DNA of 41,399 bases, taken from positions 1-41,399 of the forward strand of contig JBAVJB010000136.1 of assembly GCA_049687495.1 (NCBI GenBank), written 5' to 3'. The notes under the pieces were generated by a model. That model had not been told where the DNA came from and did no database searches. It worked only from the letters and a program-made list of their open reading frames with translations. Positions 15,475 to 23,867 of the stretch are shown piece after piece. The translations under genes were made by a program, and so were the position numbers. Position 1 is the stretch's first letter. Every line of letters starts with the position of its first letter. Origin of the DNA: Salinimicrobium sp049687495 (GTDB taxonomy: Bacteria > Bacteroidota > Bacteroidia > Flavobacteriales > Flavobacteriaceae).

Positions 15475-15845
15475 CAGGCAATCACTTCTCTTATCCAGGT
15501 CTTTGCTTCTTCCAGAGAACCAAAGATCTGGAAGGAGTTTTTATTGGTATAGAACTTCTTCTCCAGCTGCGCGCTTTTCCTCGCCATTTCTTTATCTGAA
15601 ACCACTGCAATGGCCCTTAACTGCTCATTTTCTGCAGACTCCCGATAAACCATAGGGTCTACCGCGTAAGAATTGATGCGGTGCGAAATATATCCAAAAG
15701 CCTCGCCCTCGAATATCTCGCGGCCCAGCGCCAAAATCTTCCTGTTATTTTCAACATCGAGCAGAACGCCCTCGTGAAGCTCACTTACCAGAATTTTGTC
15801 ATCGATCCAAACGACGCCAAAATCCAGTTCAACTTTATTGTTCAT
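15447..15845 (-). CDS. STAS/SEC14-like small cytoplasmic protein
   Basis: 132 residues without signal or membrane segments. The pattern resembles small flavobacterial STAS/SpoIIAA-like proteins: a N-terminal strand (VELDFGVVWIDDKILVSELHEGVLLD), a middle strand-helix with VYRESAENEQLRAIAVVSD, and the end FQIFGSLEEAKTWIREV, where related proteins have a similar 'kiFtdkeeAlkWL' close. The function of this group is not established. Its last 28 bp are antisense to hutH. Its promoter region shares a long motif with that of the uvrD-type helicase gene. Confidence 0.7.
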   Translation of the reverse strand: MNNKVELDFGVVWIDDKILVSELHEGVLLDVENNRKILALGREIFEGEAFGYISHRINSYAVDPMVYRESAENEQLRAIAVVSDKEMARKSAQLEKKFYTNKNSFQIFGSLEEAKTWIREVIACQSKIDSFS

Positions 15846-15860
15846 TTTTCGTAGGGAATA

Positions 15861-15883
15861 GGCCGTGAAATTAGCACAAAAAC
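15861..15883 (-). promoter_or_regulatory. Promoter-region motif GTTTTTG-N3-TAATTTCACGGC, copy 1
   Basis: Read on the minus strand; 20 of 23 positions match the copy at 37720-37742. The inner TAATTTCA sits 20 nt before the start codon, the usual -7 distance in this window. Confidence 0.5.
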
Positions 15884-15923
15884 TTGAAATGAAAGAATAT
15901 ATTTCCTGATTTCCGGAAAAAGA

Positions 15924-15957
15924 AAGACCCTTTAAAATGACATTTTTAAAGGGTCTT
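15924..15957 (-). terminator. Terminator of fumC
   Basis: Long inverted repeat AAGACCCTTTAAAATG / CATTTTTAAAGGGTCTT with one bulged base, followed on the minus strand by TTCTTTTT. It lies 20 nt after the fumC stop. Its apex AAAATGACATTTTT is shared with other palindromes here. Confidence 0.85.
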
Positions 15958-15977
15958 CAAAATGACTTTTTTGGAAC

Positions 15978-17375
15978 CTATTTTAGTCCGCCAACCATGT
16001 CTTTGGGATTCACCCACTCGTCAAAGTCTTTTTCACTTACGTATCCAAGATTCACGGCTTCTTCTTTAAGAGTAGTGCCGTTCTTGTGAGCAGTGTTGGC
16101 AATTTCGGCAGCTTTATAGTACCCGATCCTCGTGTTCAAAGCGGTTACCAACATCAGGGAGTTATTCAGCAGTTCCTGAATTCTTGGTTTGTTAGGCTCT
16201 ATGCCCGAAGTACAATGTTCTTCAAAAGAAGTGCAGGCATCCCCTAGCAGCTGTGCACTTTGCAAAATGTTGGCAGCCATAACAGGTTTGAACACGTTAA
16301 GCTCGAACTGTCCCTGCATTCCGCCAACGTTGATGGTTACATCGTTTCCAATGACCTGTGCGCAAACCATGGTAAGCGCTTCCACCTGGGTAGGATTCAC
16401 TTTTCCCGGCATGATAGAAGATCCCGGCTCGTTTGCAGGAATGTTGATCTCTCCAATTCCGCTTCGCGGTCCGGAAGCCAGCATCCTGATGTCGTTAGCG
16501 ATCTTGTTAAGAGAAACCGCCAAAGTTTTAAGGGCACCGTGGGTCTCTACAAAAGCATCATGAGCGGCAAGCGCCTCAAACTTATTTGGAGCCGAAATGA
16601 AAGGAAGTTCAGTGAACTTAGCGATAAATTCGGCTACTCTTTTAGAATATCCTTTTGGAGTGTTAAGCCCGGTACCTACCGCCGTCCCGCCAAGAGCAAG
16701 TTCAGAAAGGTGTGGCAGCGTATTTTCAAGGGCATTAAGCCCATGGTCAAGTTGGGAAACGTAACCGCTGAATTCCTGTCCAAGGGTGAGGGGAGTGGCG
16801 TCCATAAAATGCGTACGGCCGATTTTCACCACATCCTTAAATTCTTCAGATTTTTTCTTCAACGAGTTGCGTAGCTGTTTTACTCCGGGAATTGTAGTCT
16901 CTACAATCTTTTTGTAAACAGCGATATGCATTCCGGTAGGGAAGGTGTCATTCGAAGATTGAGATTTGTTGACATCGTCGTTTGGTGCCAGCACTTTTTC
17001 TCCCTCTCCAATCTTTTTGCCTGCTATTTGCTGTGCCCGGTTTGCGATCACTTCGTTGACATTCATGTTGCTTTGGGTACCGCTACCGGTTTGCCAGATC
17101 ACCAGCGGGAATTGGTCATCATGCTTTCCTGCCAGGATCTCGTCACAAGCTTTTGCGATGAGGTCACGTTTATCGACAGAGAGCGCTCCCAGTTCGCAGT
17201 TCGTAAAGGCGGCTGCTTTCTTGAGGTATGCAAAACCGTAGACAATCTCCAGCGGCATGCTGCCGGGAGCACCTATTTTGAAGTTGTTTCGGGAACGTTC
17301 GGTTTGGGCTCCCCAAAGTTTATCTGAAGGGACTTTTACTTCCCCCATCGTATCTTTTTCTATTCTGTAGTCCAT
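15978..17375 (-). CDS. fumC: Fumarate hydratase, class II
   Basis: 465 residues, normal length. Family signatures: QTGSGTQSNMNVNEV, SSNDTFPTGMHIAV, GRTHFMDATPLTLGQE, and the superfamily signature GSSIMPGKVNPTQ with the mobile loop serine. It interconverts fumarate and malate in the citric acid cycle as an oxygen-stable, iron-free tetramer. It is transcribed alone, with a TAAATTTG box 20 nt upstream of the ATG and a strong terminator. Confidence 0.97.
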   Translation of the reverse strand: MDYRIEKDTMGEVKVPSDKLWGAQTERSRNNFKIGAPGSMPLEIVYGFAYLKKAAAFTNCELGALSVDKRDLIAKACDEILAGKHDDQFPLVIWQTGSGTQSNMNVNEVIANRAQQIAGKKIGEGEKVLAPNDDVNKSQSSNDTFPTGMHIAVYKKIVETTIPGVKQLRNSLKKKSEEFKDVVKIGRTHFMDATPLTLGQEFSGYVSQLDHGLNALENTLPHLSELALGGTAVGTGLNTPKGYSKRVAEFIAKFTELPFISAPNKFEALAAHDAFVETHGALKTLAVSLNKIANDIRMLASGPRSGIGEINIPANEPGSSIMPGKVNPTQVEALTMVCAQVIGNDVTINVGGMQGQFELNVFKPVMAANILQSAQLLGDACTSFEEHCTSGIEPNKPRIQELLNNSLMLVTALNTRIGYYKAAEIANTAHKNGTTLKEEAVNLGYVSEKDFDEWVNPKDMVGGLK

Positions 17376-17395
17376 AACGGTTAATTGATTTGTTA

Positions 17396-17403
17396 CAAAT
17401 TTA
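17396..17403 (-). promoter_or_regulatory. -7 box TAAATTTG of fumC
   Basis: Minus-strand full match to TAnnTTTG, 20 nt before the ATG at 17375. Confidence 0.6.
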
Positions 17404-17540
17404 CAGTTTCATCAAAATTATGCGGCAAAAAGTCACACAAAATTAGGCTGATAGAAGTCAATTTTGAGAAGTTTAAAAAATGTAGTTTTTGCTTCGGAAA
17501 AAATTCAAAGAAAACTATTGCGAGTACTTTAGAGACTTTC

Positions 17541-17548
17541 TATCTTTG
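17541..17548 (+). promoter_or_regulatory. -7 box TATCTTTG with -33 TTG for the 57-residue membrane protein
   Basis: TATCTTTG lies 26 nt before the ATG at 17575. A TTG at 17518-17520, with a 20-nt spacer, fits the -33 element of the Bacteroidota sigma factor. Confidence 0.6.
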
Positions 17549-17574
17549 GCAAAGATTCAAAAATCAGGAAAAAC

Positions 17575-17748
17575 ATGTTTGATTTCGATCAGTATCTGGG
17601 CTTTTTAGCATTTGTCATTATCCTTTTGATGGGATTTTGGGTGATGCTCTTCCTCGTTGGAATTCTTCCTTACTGGATTGGTGGGGCGCTAAAAGAAATG
17701 ATGGACGAGAGAAAAGAGAAAAAACGCCTGGAAAAGGAGAAAGCATAA
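17575..17748 (+). CDS. Small membrane protein of unknown function (57 residues)
   Basis: Not recognised. The ATG at 17575 opens 57 codons ending in TAA. The product begins MFDFDQYLGFLAF, has a strongly hydrophobic stretch at about 8-40 that could make one long or two short helices separated near Pro32, and ends in a highly charged helix rich in Glu, Lys and Arg (MMDERKEKKRLEKEKA). A good promoter (TTG-N20-TATCTTTG) lies upstream and a strong terminator begins at the stop codon, so it is a complete monocistronic unit. It is short enough to be missed by length-filtered gene finders. The region 17376-17574 otherwise holds only the two promoters. Confidence 0.68.
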   Translation: MFDFDQYLGFLAFVIILLMGFWVMLFLVGILPYWIGGALKEMMDERKEKKRLEKEKA

Positions 17749-17781
17749 AAAAAAGGACTTTGAAAAAAGTCCTTTTTTTTT
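17749..17781 (+). terminator. Terminator of the small membrane protein gene
   Basis: Stem AAAAGGACTTT / AAAGTCCTTTT with GAAA loop (17762-17765), then a run of T; it starts right after the stop codon. Confidence 0.9.
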
Positions 17782-17802
17782 GCCCTTTTTGGAGGGTATA
17801 TA

Positions 17803-17840
17803 AAAATAAAGAAGCCGTCAATCGACGGCTTCTTTATTTT
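17803..17840. terminator. Bidirectional terminator before the beta-barrel gene 3' end
   Basis: AAAATAAAGAAGCCGTC / GACGGCTTCTTTATTTT, a 17-bp stem with a 4-nt loop, lies 13 nt after the stop of the minus-strand outer-membrane gene. Flanking A/T runs let it work in both directions. Confidence 0.85.
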
Positions 17841-17853
17841 GTAATAGTAGGAA

Positions 17854-20400
17854 TTAGAATTCTCCTTCCCCGTTCATATCATCATTGCCATTCTCCTGGC
17901 CACGTCCTCTTTCCCGCTGATTTCTTTTTTGCTCATTGAATCTATAGGTAAACGAGAGGGTAATGCTGCGCTGTCTCCACTGGAAGCGGCTGTCTCTCTC
18001 GAAGAACTCGGTAGTGGTAAAAGACTCCCTTTTTCGGGCGTTCAACAGGTCTCGTATATTCAAGGTAAGGGAGGCGTTATCATTGAACAATTCCTTGCTC
18101 ATGGCCATGTCTATGGACAACAGGCCTTCAGTTTTTCTCTGCGCATCTTCGGAAGCTCCCCGGTAGAAGGCGTTTGTCTGCCAGTCTATCTTCCACGGAA
18201 GCGATACTTTAGAGCTGAACCTTCCGTAGTAACTGGTGTTTTTGGCACTGTAATCCACTCCGTTATACTCCCCATCAGTATCGAACTGGAAGAAATTGAA
18301 ACTTCCGTTCAATCGAAGCCACTTGGTGGGATTGTAGAGTAAACCTGCTTCTGCACCCAGGCGGCTGTTTGTAGAAAGGTTAATAGGAATGGTCCTGATA
18401 ATTTGAGTTGTTGTTCCGTCATCCTCAAGGACAGTGGAGCTTTGTTCTACGCGCTCAAAGGAATCAGTCTCGTGCTGATAATACACCGAGGAGGTGAGGG
18501 TCAATTTTTTCCATCTTTTCAGGTATCCAAGATCAAATGCATTTGAAAATGCAGGTTGTAAATTAGGGTTACCCTGGAAAATATTGGTACGGCTGGCTCT
18601 TGAAGGGAATGGATTGATGAACCATCCACGCGGCCGGTTGATCCTGCGGTTATATCCCAGAGTAATATTTTCCTGCTCTCCCAGTTCATAGATCAGGTTG
18701 ACAGTAGGAAAAAGGCCAAGATAGTTGTTGTCAAAATCTGTGTCTATTGGAATTTTAAACTCCTCCTGAAGCTGTTCTTCTGTGAGACCTGAGTCAATTT
18801 TTCCCTTTAATTGAGTGTTTTCAAGCCTCAATCCAAGCAGGAAAGAAAATTCCCCGAATTTGTTGCCATACTGGCTATAGAAGGAATTGACATTTTCGGT
18901 ATAGGTAAAGACATTGGTAAGAGGATCTATTTCAAGATTACCGGTGGTTTCATCCTCCAGGCGTAATTCGTAATCGGTTACTTCTTCTTCAAAGTTTCCG
19001 CGGTACCCGGCTTCGAATTGAGCATCTTCTCCAATTGGTTTCACGTAATCTGCCTGAATAAGATATTCATTTTGAGTTTCTGTCGTAAAAGTCTTCTCAA
19101 GAGGAAAGAAAGGGTCTATTTTTGTGGTATTGGAATTTATAACTTCATTGATATCAGCATTCTGTGTTTCCTCGTCTCTTTCGTACTGGAAATCGGCAGT
19201 TAACTGGTGTCCGCTGTCATTGAATTTGTTGATGTAATTCAGGGCGAATTGGTAACTGTTGTCATCTTCGAACTGGTTTTCTTTCCGAAGCGTTTTTAGA
19301 ATACCTTCATCGGTAATTTCAGTGCTGTTATTAGTGGTCACATCTTCATCCTCACCATACCTGTAAAAGATACTGGCGGTTAAAGAAGACATGTCGGTTA
19401 TGTAGTATTCTGCACCCAGGCTGGTGTAGAAGTTCCTGTTAAGCCTATTGTAAGTACGGTCCTCGATCGAGCGTTTTATCCTTGGATCAACAAGTTCTCC
19501 TGTCTCATCATCGATGTACTGGAAGTAACGCGTATCAGAAAATGAATTTCCGGGAGCATCAAAATAACGGAAACCTGTGGTGTTAAAAATGTTGAATTTA
19601 TCGGTTCTTAAATTCACGTTGGCAGAAAGACCTACCTGGTCGGGATGTCCCAATCTTGCTGAAACTGATCCGTTGAACCCGAGGGTCTTTTCTTTTTTAA
19701 GAATGATATTCAGGATACCCGCAGTTCCCTCGGCATCATATCTTGCGGAAGGAGAGGTGATCACCTCCACACGTTCAATAGCTTCGGCCGGAAGCTGGGA
19801 AAGTACATCTGTATTTCCAAACCCTGCCATGGCTGAAGGTTTTCCGTTGATCAATATCCTGACGTTTTCATTTCCGCGGAGACTGATGCCTCCTTCAATA
19901 TCTACAGCTACTGAAGGGACGTTATTAAGTGCATCTGCTACTGTTCCCCCGGCTGTGGTAAGGTCTTTCCCAATGTTGTATATTTTTTTGTCCAATCTTA
20001 CTTCTACCTGGGTAGTTTCGGCAGTGACCACGACCTCGTTCAACTCTCCTGCAGCCATACCAAGCACGATGGTTCCCATATCAAGATCTGAATTGATCTG
20101 GCGATTAGGAAAGGTCTTGGGTTCAAAGGAGATGAATTCTACGTTGATGTTGTATTCTCCCCGCGGAACTTCAATTTCAAAAGTTCCCTGGGCAGAGGTA
20201 ATGCCTCCGGTGATCTTATCGGGGTTTCTTGTGCTTTGAAAAGAAATGGTTGCATACTCCAGCGGAGTACCGGCTTCATCGGTCACTTTCCCGGTGACGG
20301 TAAATTCCGGCCGCCTGTCGGCCTGTGCAAATACGGAAAAAGATAATAGGAAAAAGAAGAAAAAGGCACTGTAAAAATGCCGCGCAGTTCTGGTGCTCAT
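17854..20400 (-). CDS. Outer-membrane beta-barrel protein, TonB-dependent receptor-like with CarboxypepD-regulatory N-terminus
   Basis: 848 residues. A Sec signal peptide ends near residue 26 (SFSVFAQA). Residues 31-115 match the carboxypeptidase-regulatory-like fold (VTGKVTDEAGTPLEYATISF). About 140-230 is a plug-like domain (VADALNNVPSVAVDIEGGISLRGNENVRILINGKP, and RVEVITSPSARYDAEGTAGILNIILKK). The rest is a beta-barrel with alternating aromatic strands and 'NRRINRPRGW'. After the last barrel strand (LSFTYRF) there is a polar tail of about 25 residues (RGRGQENGNDDMNGEGEF). There is no SusD partner. This flavobacterial class is of unknown ligand; it may share a transcript with the lysine-rich secreted protein upstream. 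Confidence 0.88.
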   Translation of the reverse strand: MSTRTARHFYSAFFFFFLLSFSVFAQADRRPEFTVTGKVTDEAGTPLEYATISFQSTRNPDKITGGITSAQGTFEIEVPRGEYNINVEFISFEPKTFPNRQINSDLDMGTIVLGMAAGELNEVVVTAETTQVEVRLDKKIYNIGKDLTTAGGTVADALNNVPSVAVDIEGGISLRGNENVRILINGKPSAMAGFGNTDVLSQLPAEAIERVEVITSPSARYDAEGTAGILNIILKKEKTLGFNGSVSARLGHPDQVGLSANVNLRTDKFNIFNTTGFRYFDAPGNSFSDTRYFQYIDDETGELVDPRIKRSIEDRTYNRLNRNFYTSLGAEYYITDMSSLTASIFYRYGEDEDVTTNNSTEITDEGILKTLRKENQFEDDNSYQFALNYINKFNDSGHQLTADFQYERDEETQNADINEVINSNTTKIDPFFPLEKTFTTETQNEYLIQADYVKPIGEDAQFEAGYRGNFEEEVTDYELRLEDETTGNLEIDPLTNVFTYTENVNSFYSQYGNKFGEFSFLLGLRLENTQLKGKIDSGLTEEQLQEEFKIPIDTDFDNNYLGLFPTVNLIYELGEQENITLGYNRRINRPRGWFINPFPSRASRTNIFQGNPNLQPAFSNAFDLGYLKRWKKLTLTSSVYYQHETDSFERVEQSSTVLEDDGTTTQIIRTIPINLSTNSRLGAEAGLLYNPTKWLRLNGSFNFFQFDTDGEYNGVDYSAKNTSYYGRFSSKVSLPWKIDWQTNAFYRGASEDAQRKTEGLLSIDMAMSKELFNDNASLTLNIRDLLNARKRESFTTTEFFERDSRFQWRQRSITLSFTYRFNEQKRNQRERGRGQENGNDDMNGEGEF

Positions 20401-20481
20401 ACTTGGTTTTTATTCTTGGACACCAAAAGCGGTTGATGGTTTAAATGCTTTTTCTGAAAATTTTCTAAAAGTTGAAAAAAC

Positions 20482-20907
20482 TTAATCCTTATGTTTCTGC
20501 TTCTTCATCTTTTCCATCTTCTTCATCTTTTTCATCTTTTTCTTCGTCTTCTTCTGAAGGGTCACCAAATACCGGTCGTATTGGGGTTGGGTAAGAATGT
20601 CGCGCATATCTTTATTTTCCAGTACCTGCAGCCTTTTCAACCTGCGGGTTTTCTCATCTTCCCTCATTTTTGACTGCAGCAGCCGTTGTTTCTTCATTCC
20701 GAACTCGATGAACTTTCGCTCCATGAGATCGGTCTGTTTTGAGGTAAGTGCGAGTTCATCCTGCCACATGGCCGCTTTTTGTTCGGCGGCTTCTCTTATT
20801 TCCCTCTCGGGATTTCCCTGCATGATGCTTTGGGAAAAAGCCATGGCAGAAGTGAAAAAGGCTATGGTGAAGAGTAAAAATATTCTGCTTTTTGTGCTGT
20901 TTTTCAT
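20482..20907 (-). CDS. Secreted Spy/CpxP-like protein with lysine-methionine-rich tail
   Basis: About 141 residues from the ATG at 20907; an in-frame ATG at 20916 is an equally possible start. A signal peptide (RIFLLFTIAFFTSAMAFSQ) leads to a helical, charged periplasmic domain with LALTSKQTDLMERKFIEFG, reminiscent of the LTxxQ repeats of Spy/CpxP proteins, and ILTQPQYDRYLVTLQ. The last 25 residues are almost only Lys, Met and Glu. It lies 81 bp upstream of the outer-membrane beta-barrel gene on the same strand, so a role in envelope protein quality or stress is a reasonable guess, not shown. Confidence 0.75.
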   Translation of the reverse strand: MKNSTKSRIFLLFTIAFFTSAMAFSQSIMQGNPEREIREAAEQKAAMWQDELALTSKQTDLMERKFIEFGMKKQRLLQSKMREDEKTRRLKRLQVLENKDMRDILTQPQYDRYLVTLQKKTKKKMKKMKKMEKMKKQKHKD

Positions 20908-20985
20908 GACGTTCATTTTCCTAAATGTAACGAACAAAGCACAAAATTCGGGTTAAAGACCGGTTAAAACTGTATTTTTGAGCCC

Positions 20986-21330
20986 CTATTTCAGGAGGTT
21001 AGCGATCTTTTCGGCAGGACGACCCACCACAGCCGAGTTGTCTTTGACCACTATAGGCCTCTGTATCAACTTCGGGTTTTCCACCATCACCCTTACGAGT
21101 TCGTCATCGCTCAAATCTTTGCCTTTGTAGTGCTCCTTCCAGATCTTTTCATCTGTGCGAACGAGCTCTATTGGAGCCATGCCTAACTTTTGAAGAATTT
21201 CTTTAAGCTCCTCCTCGGAAACAGGTTCCTTTAGATATTCCCTTACTTCAAAATCCTGGTCTGAATCATTCAGAAGCTCTAAACCTTCTCTTGACTTTTT
21301 GCAACGAGCGTTGTGGTATATGGTGATCAT
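20986..21330 (-). CDS. arsC: ArsC/Spx family protein, glutaredoxin-type arsenate reductase
   Basis: 114 residues, thioredoxin-like fold. A single cysteine (Cys10 in NARCKKSRE) corresponds to the catalytic Cys of plasmid-type ArsC, and RPIVV and VGRPAEKI hold the two arginines that bind the oxyanion. The family uses glutathione or an equivalent thiol with glutaredoxin. No other ars gene is close, and flavobacteria usually lack glutathione, so the true reaction may differ (YfgD-like). Confidence 0.82.
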   Translation of the reverse strand: MITIYHNARCKKSREGLELLNDSDQDFEVREYLKEPVSEEELKEILQKLGMAPIELVRTDEKIWKEHYKGKDLSDDELVRVMVENPKLIQRPIVVKDNSAVVGRPAEKIANLLK

Positions 21331-21436
21331 GTTGTATTGATTTTAGATGTTAGACGCGAGATTTAAGACTTGTTTTTGGAAACCGGAAATTTTTCCCTTT
21401 CCTCAAATCTCTCAAATCTAATTTCTCACGTCTTTT

Positions 21437-22535
21437 TTATTCTTCTACCTTCTGGCCCATCATCATGAGATAGGCTTTTAGGAACTGGTCGATCTCGCCG
21501 TCCATAACAGCGTCTACATTTCCGGTTTCTTCGGCGGTGCGAACATCTTTTACCAGTTTGTAAGGGTGCATCACATAATTTCTGATCTGTGAACCCCACT
21601 CGATCTTCATCTTGGAATCCTCGATCTCGCGTCGCTGTGCCTGCTGCTTCTGAAGTTCGATCTCATACAACTGACTCTTTAGCAACTGCATCGCCTTATT
21701 CTTGTTCTCCAGCTGTGAACGGGTTTCAGAATTCTCGATAACGATTCCCGATGGCGCGTGGCGTAGACGCACTGCCGTTTCAACTTTGTTCACATTTTGT
21801 CCACCTGCACCCGAGGAACGCATGGTTTCCCAGGAAATTTCAGAAGGATTAATGTCAATTTCTATGGTATCGTCGGCCAAAGGATAAACATAAACCGAGG
21901 CAAACGAGGTATGTCTTTTGGCATTACTGTCAAAAGGGGAGATGCGCACAAGACGGTGCACGCCGTTTTCACTTTTCAACCATCCAAAAGCGTATTCCCC
22001 TTCGATCTCCAGCGTAACGGTTTTTATACCGGCAACATCGCCGCCCTGGTAGTTTAATTCCCTGACCTTAAATTTGTTTTTTTCGGCCCACATCAGGTAC
22101 ATGCGCATGAGCATTTGCGCCCAGTCACAACTTTCTGTTCCGCCGGCACCGGCAGTGATCTGTAAAACCGCGCTCAGGCTGTCTCCTTCTTCAGAAAGCA
22201 TGTTCTTGAACTCCAGGCCTTCAATGACCTGCATGGCTTTCTCATGCCTTTCCTCAACATCCTGTGCCGTGGCTTCGTCTTCTTTGTAAAACTCATAGAT
22301 CACCTCAAGGTCGTCCACAAGGGTGACGGCCTCTTCGTAATCTTCTACCCATTTTTTTTCTGAATTGAGCTCTTTTACGAGCAACTCAGCTTTCTTAGGG
22401 TCGTTCCAAAAGTCGGGAGCCAGGGTTTTTTCCTGAAGGTTGGTAATTTCTATTTTCTTGGCATCAACGTCAAAGATACCTCCTTAACGCAACCAGGCGC
22501 TCTTGAAGATCCTTAATGGTCTCTGTAGTGATCAT
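21437..22535 (-). CDS. prfB: Peptide chain release factor 2, expressed through a programmed +1 frameshift
   Basis: The first frame runs from ATG 22535 through 21 codons (MITTETIKDLQERLVALRRYL) to an in-frame TGA at 22472-22470. Skipping one base there continues as Asp-Val-Asp-Ala into the long frame that ends at 21437, giving 365 residues, the usual RF2 length. The site is canonical: AGGAGG (22484-22479), TAT, CTT, TGA, C. RF2 reads UGA and UAA; low RF2 favours the shift, so it controls its own level. The SPF codon-recognition motif (RISPFDS) and the peptidyl-hydrolysis GGQ (SGAGGQNVNK, about 244-246) are intact. A single-frame call starting at 22384 would lose about 50 residues. Confidence 0.96.
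22470..22484 (-). promoter_or_regulatory. RF2 recoding site (SD-like AGGAGG, CTT TGA C)
   Basis: Minus strand AGGAGG-TAT-CTT-TGA. The internal Shine-Dalgarno is 3 nt before the CTT slip codon, the spacing known to promote the +1 shift at the UGA. Confidence 0.95.
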
Positions 22536-22549
22536 GCTTTAATTTTTAA

Positions 22550-22557
22550 CAAAAATA
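22550..22557 (-). promoter_or_regulatory. -7 box TATTTTTG of prfB
   Basis: Minus-strand full match to TAnnTTTG, 14 nt before the ATG at 22535. Confidence 0.55.
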
Positions 22558-22680
22558 GGATTTAAGGGCTGCAGTAAAAATTAATTTACGAATATTTTAT
22601 AGTTTTAGCTTCGCTTTCAAAATGGCTGAAAATTCGGCTTTCTACAGCTGCCTGTCTTCCAGGAAGTGCCGTAAATAAGC

Positions 22681-22706
22681 CCCTTCAAAAATGGCATTTT
22701 TGGAAG
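22681..22706. repeat. Palindromic element with AAAAATGGCATTTTT core
   Basis: CCCCTTC-AAAAATG-G-CATTTTT-GGAAG, an inverted repeat with one bulge, in the 221-bp space between prfB and ltaE. It has no following T-run. It is the cleanest copy of a core seen at several other intergenic places in the window. Confidence 0.6.
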
Positions 22707-22756
22707 CTCTTAAACTGAAGTATTAGCTTCCGCTCTGCGGAAATTATAAGATCAAA

Positions 22757-23785
22757 ATGAAAGAAATCGACCTTAGAAGTGACACGGTCACAAAACCCAC
22801 TAAAGGAATGCTGCAGGCCATGATGACTGCAGAAGTTGGGGATGACGTTTATAAAGAAGACCCATCGGTCAACCGGCTGGAGAAAAAACTCGCCGATATG
22901 TTTGGCATGGATGAAGCTTTGTTCTTTCCAACCGGAAGCATGGCTAACCAGGCCGCTATTAAGCTGCACACGCAGCCGGCAGAGCAGTTGATATGCGATA
23001 AATGGGCGCATGTTTACAATTATGAAGGTGGCGGCGCCTCTTTTAACAGCGGCGTTTCCTGTAAACTGGTCGACGGCCACCGCGGAATGATCACTGCAGA
23101 GCAGGTGGAGGAAAATATCAATCCGCCGGACTTTTACCACAGCCCTTTGACAACTTTGGTTTGTCTTGAAAACACGACCAACAAAGGCGGTGGCGCCTGT
23201 TATGATCTCGAGGAGATCAAGAAGGTCAAAAAGGTTTGTGATGAGCATGGCCTTGGCCTACACCTGGACGGGGCGCGGCTGTTCAACGCGCTGGTAAAAA
23301 CGGGGGAAGATCCAAAGACCTTCGGAAAGATCTTCGATACCATTTCTGTTTGTCTTTCTAAAGGTTTGGGTACACCAATGGGTTCTGTGCTTATTGGAAA
23401 AAAAGAACTTATGAAGAATGCAATGCGGGTGCGAAAAGTGCTCGGTGGCGGAATGCGACAGGTTGGTTTTATGGCTGCGGCGGGAATTTATGCGCTTGAT
23501 AACCATGTGGAAAGGCTTGCTGAGGACCACAGGAGAGCTTCAGAAATTGGTGAAATGCTAAAGGCGCAGGCTTACGTGAAGGAGGTAGAGCCGGTAGAGA
23601 CCAATATTGTCATATTTTACCTTGGGAATGCTTCAGATGAACCTAAATTCATGTCGCAGCTTCAGCAGGAAAACATCAGGATAAGCAATATGGGGCAGGG
23701 CAAACTGCGCATCGTTACGCACCTGGATTATTCCGAAGAAGATCACAGGCGCTTCCTTGAGGTGTTGAAGAACATACAGCTGTAA
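22757..23785 (+). CDS. ltaE: Low-specificity L-threonine aldolase
   Basis: 342 residues, PLP fold type I. The N-terminus IDLRSDTVTKPTKGM and GDDVYKEDPSVNRLE are family hallmarks; LHLDGARLFNA carries the PLP-nitrogen Asp, and Lys202 in LSKGLGTPMGS is the Schiff-base lysine. The enzyme splits threonine or allo-threonine into glycine and acetaldehyde. A small hairpin TTCCGC-TCT-GCGGAA (22728-22742) lies 14 nt before the ATG. I could not find a clear -7 box. Confidence 0.94.
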   Translation: MKEIDLRSDTVTKPTKGMLQAMMTAEVGDDVYKEDPSVNRLEKKLADMFGMDEALFFPTGSMANQAAIKLHTQPAEQLICDKWAHVYNYEGGGASFNSGVSCKLVDGHRGMITAEQVEENINPPDFYHSPLTTLVCLENTTNKGGGACYDLEEIKKVKKVCDEHGLGLHLDGARLFNALVKTGEDPKTFGKIFDTISVCLSKGLGTPMGSVLIGKKELMKNAMRVRKVLGGGMRQVGFMAAAGIYALDNHVERLAEDHRRASEIGEMLKAQAYVKEVEPVETNIVIFYLGNASDEPKFMSQLQQENIRISNMGQGKLRIVTHLDYSEEDHRRFLEVLKNIQL

Positions 23786-23792
23786 AAAAATA

Positions 23793-23832
23793 AAACCTTC
23801 CAAAAATGACATTTTTGGGAGGTTTAATTTTT
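23793..23832. terminator. Terminator of ltaE, possibly bidirectional
   Basis: AAACCTTCCAAAAATG / CATTTTTGGGAGGTTT, a 16-position stem with one G-U pair and an apex ATGACAT, followed by TTTAATTTTTT. It lies between convergent ltaE and ybaB. Confidence 0.88.
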
Positions 23833-23867
23833 TAAGTCTAGAGGACGCTTAAGTCTAAATCCTGGGA

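Noticed and set aside
22384..22384. prfB start inside the second frame at 22384
   Set aside because: It removes the conserved N-terminus and ignores the canonical frameshift site upstream.
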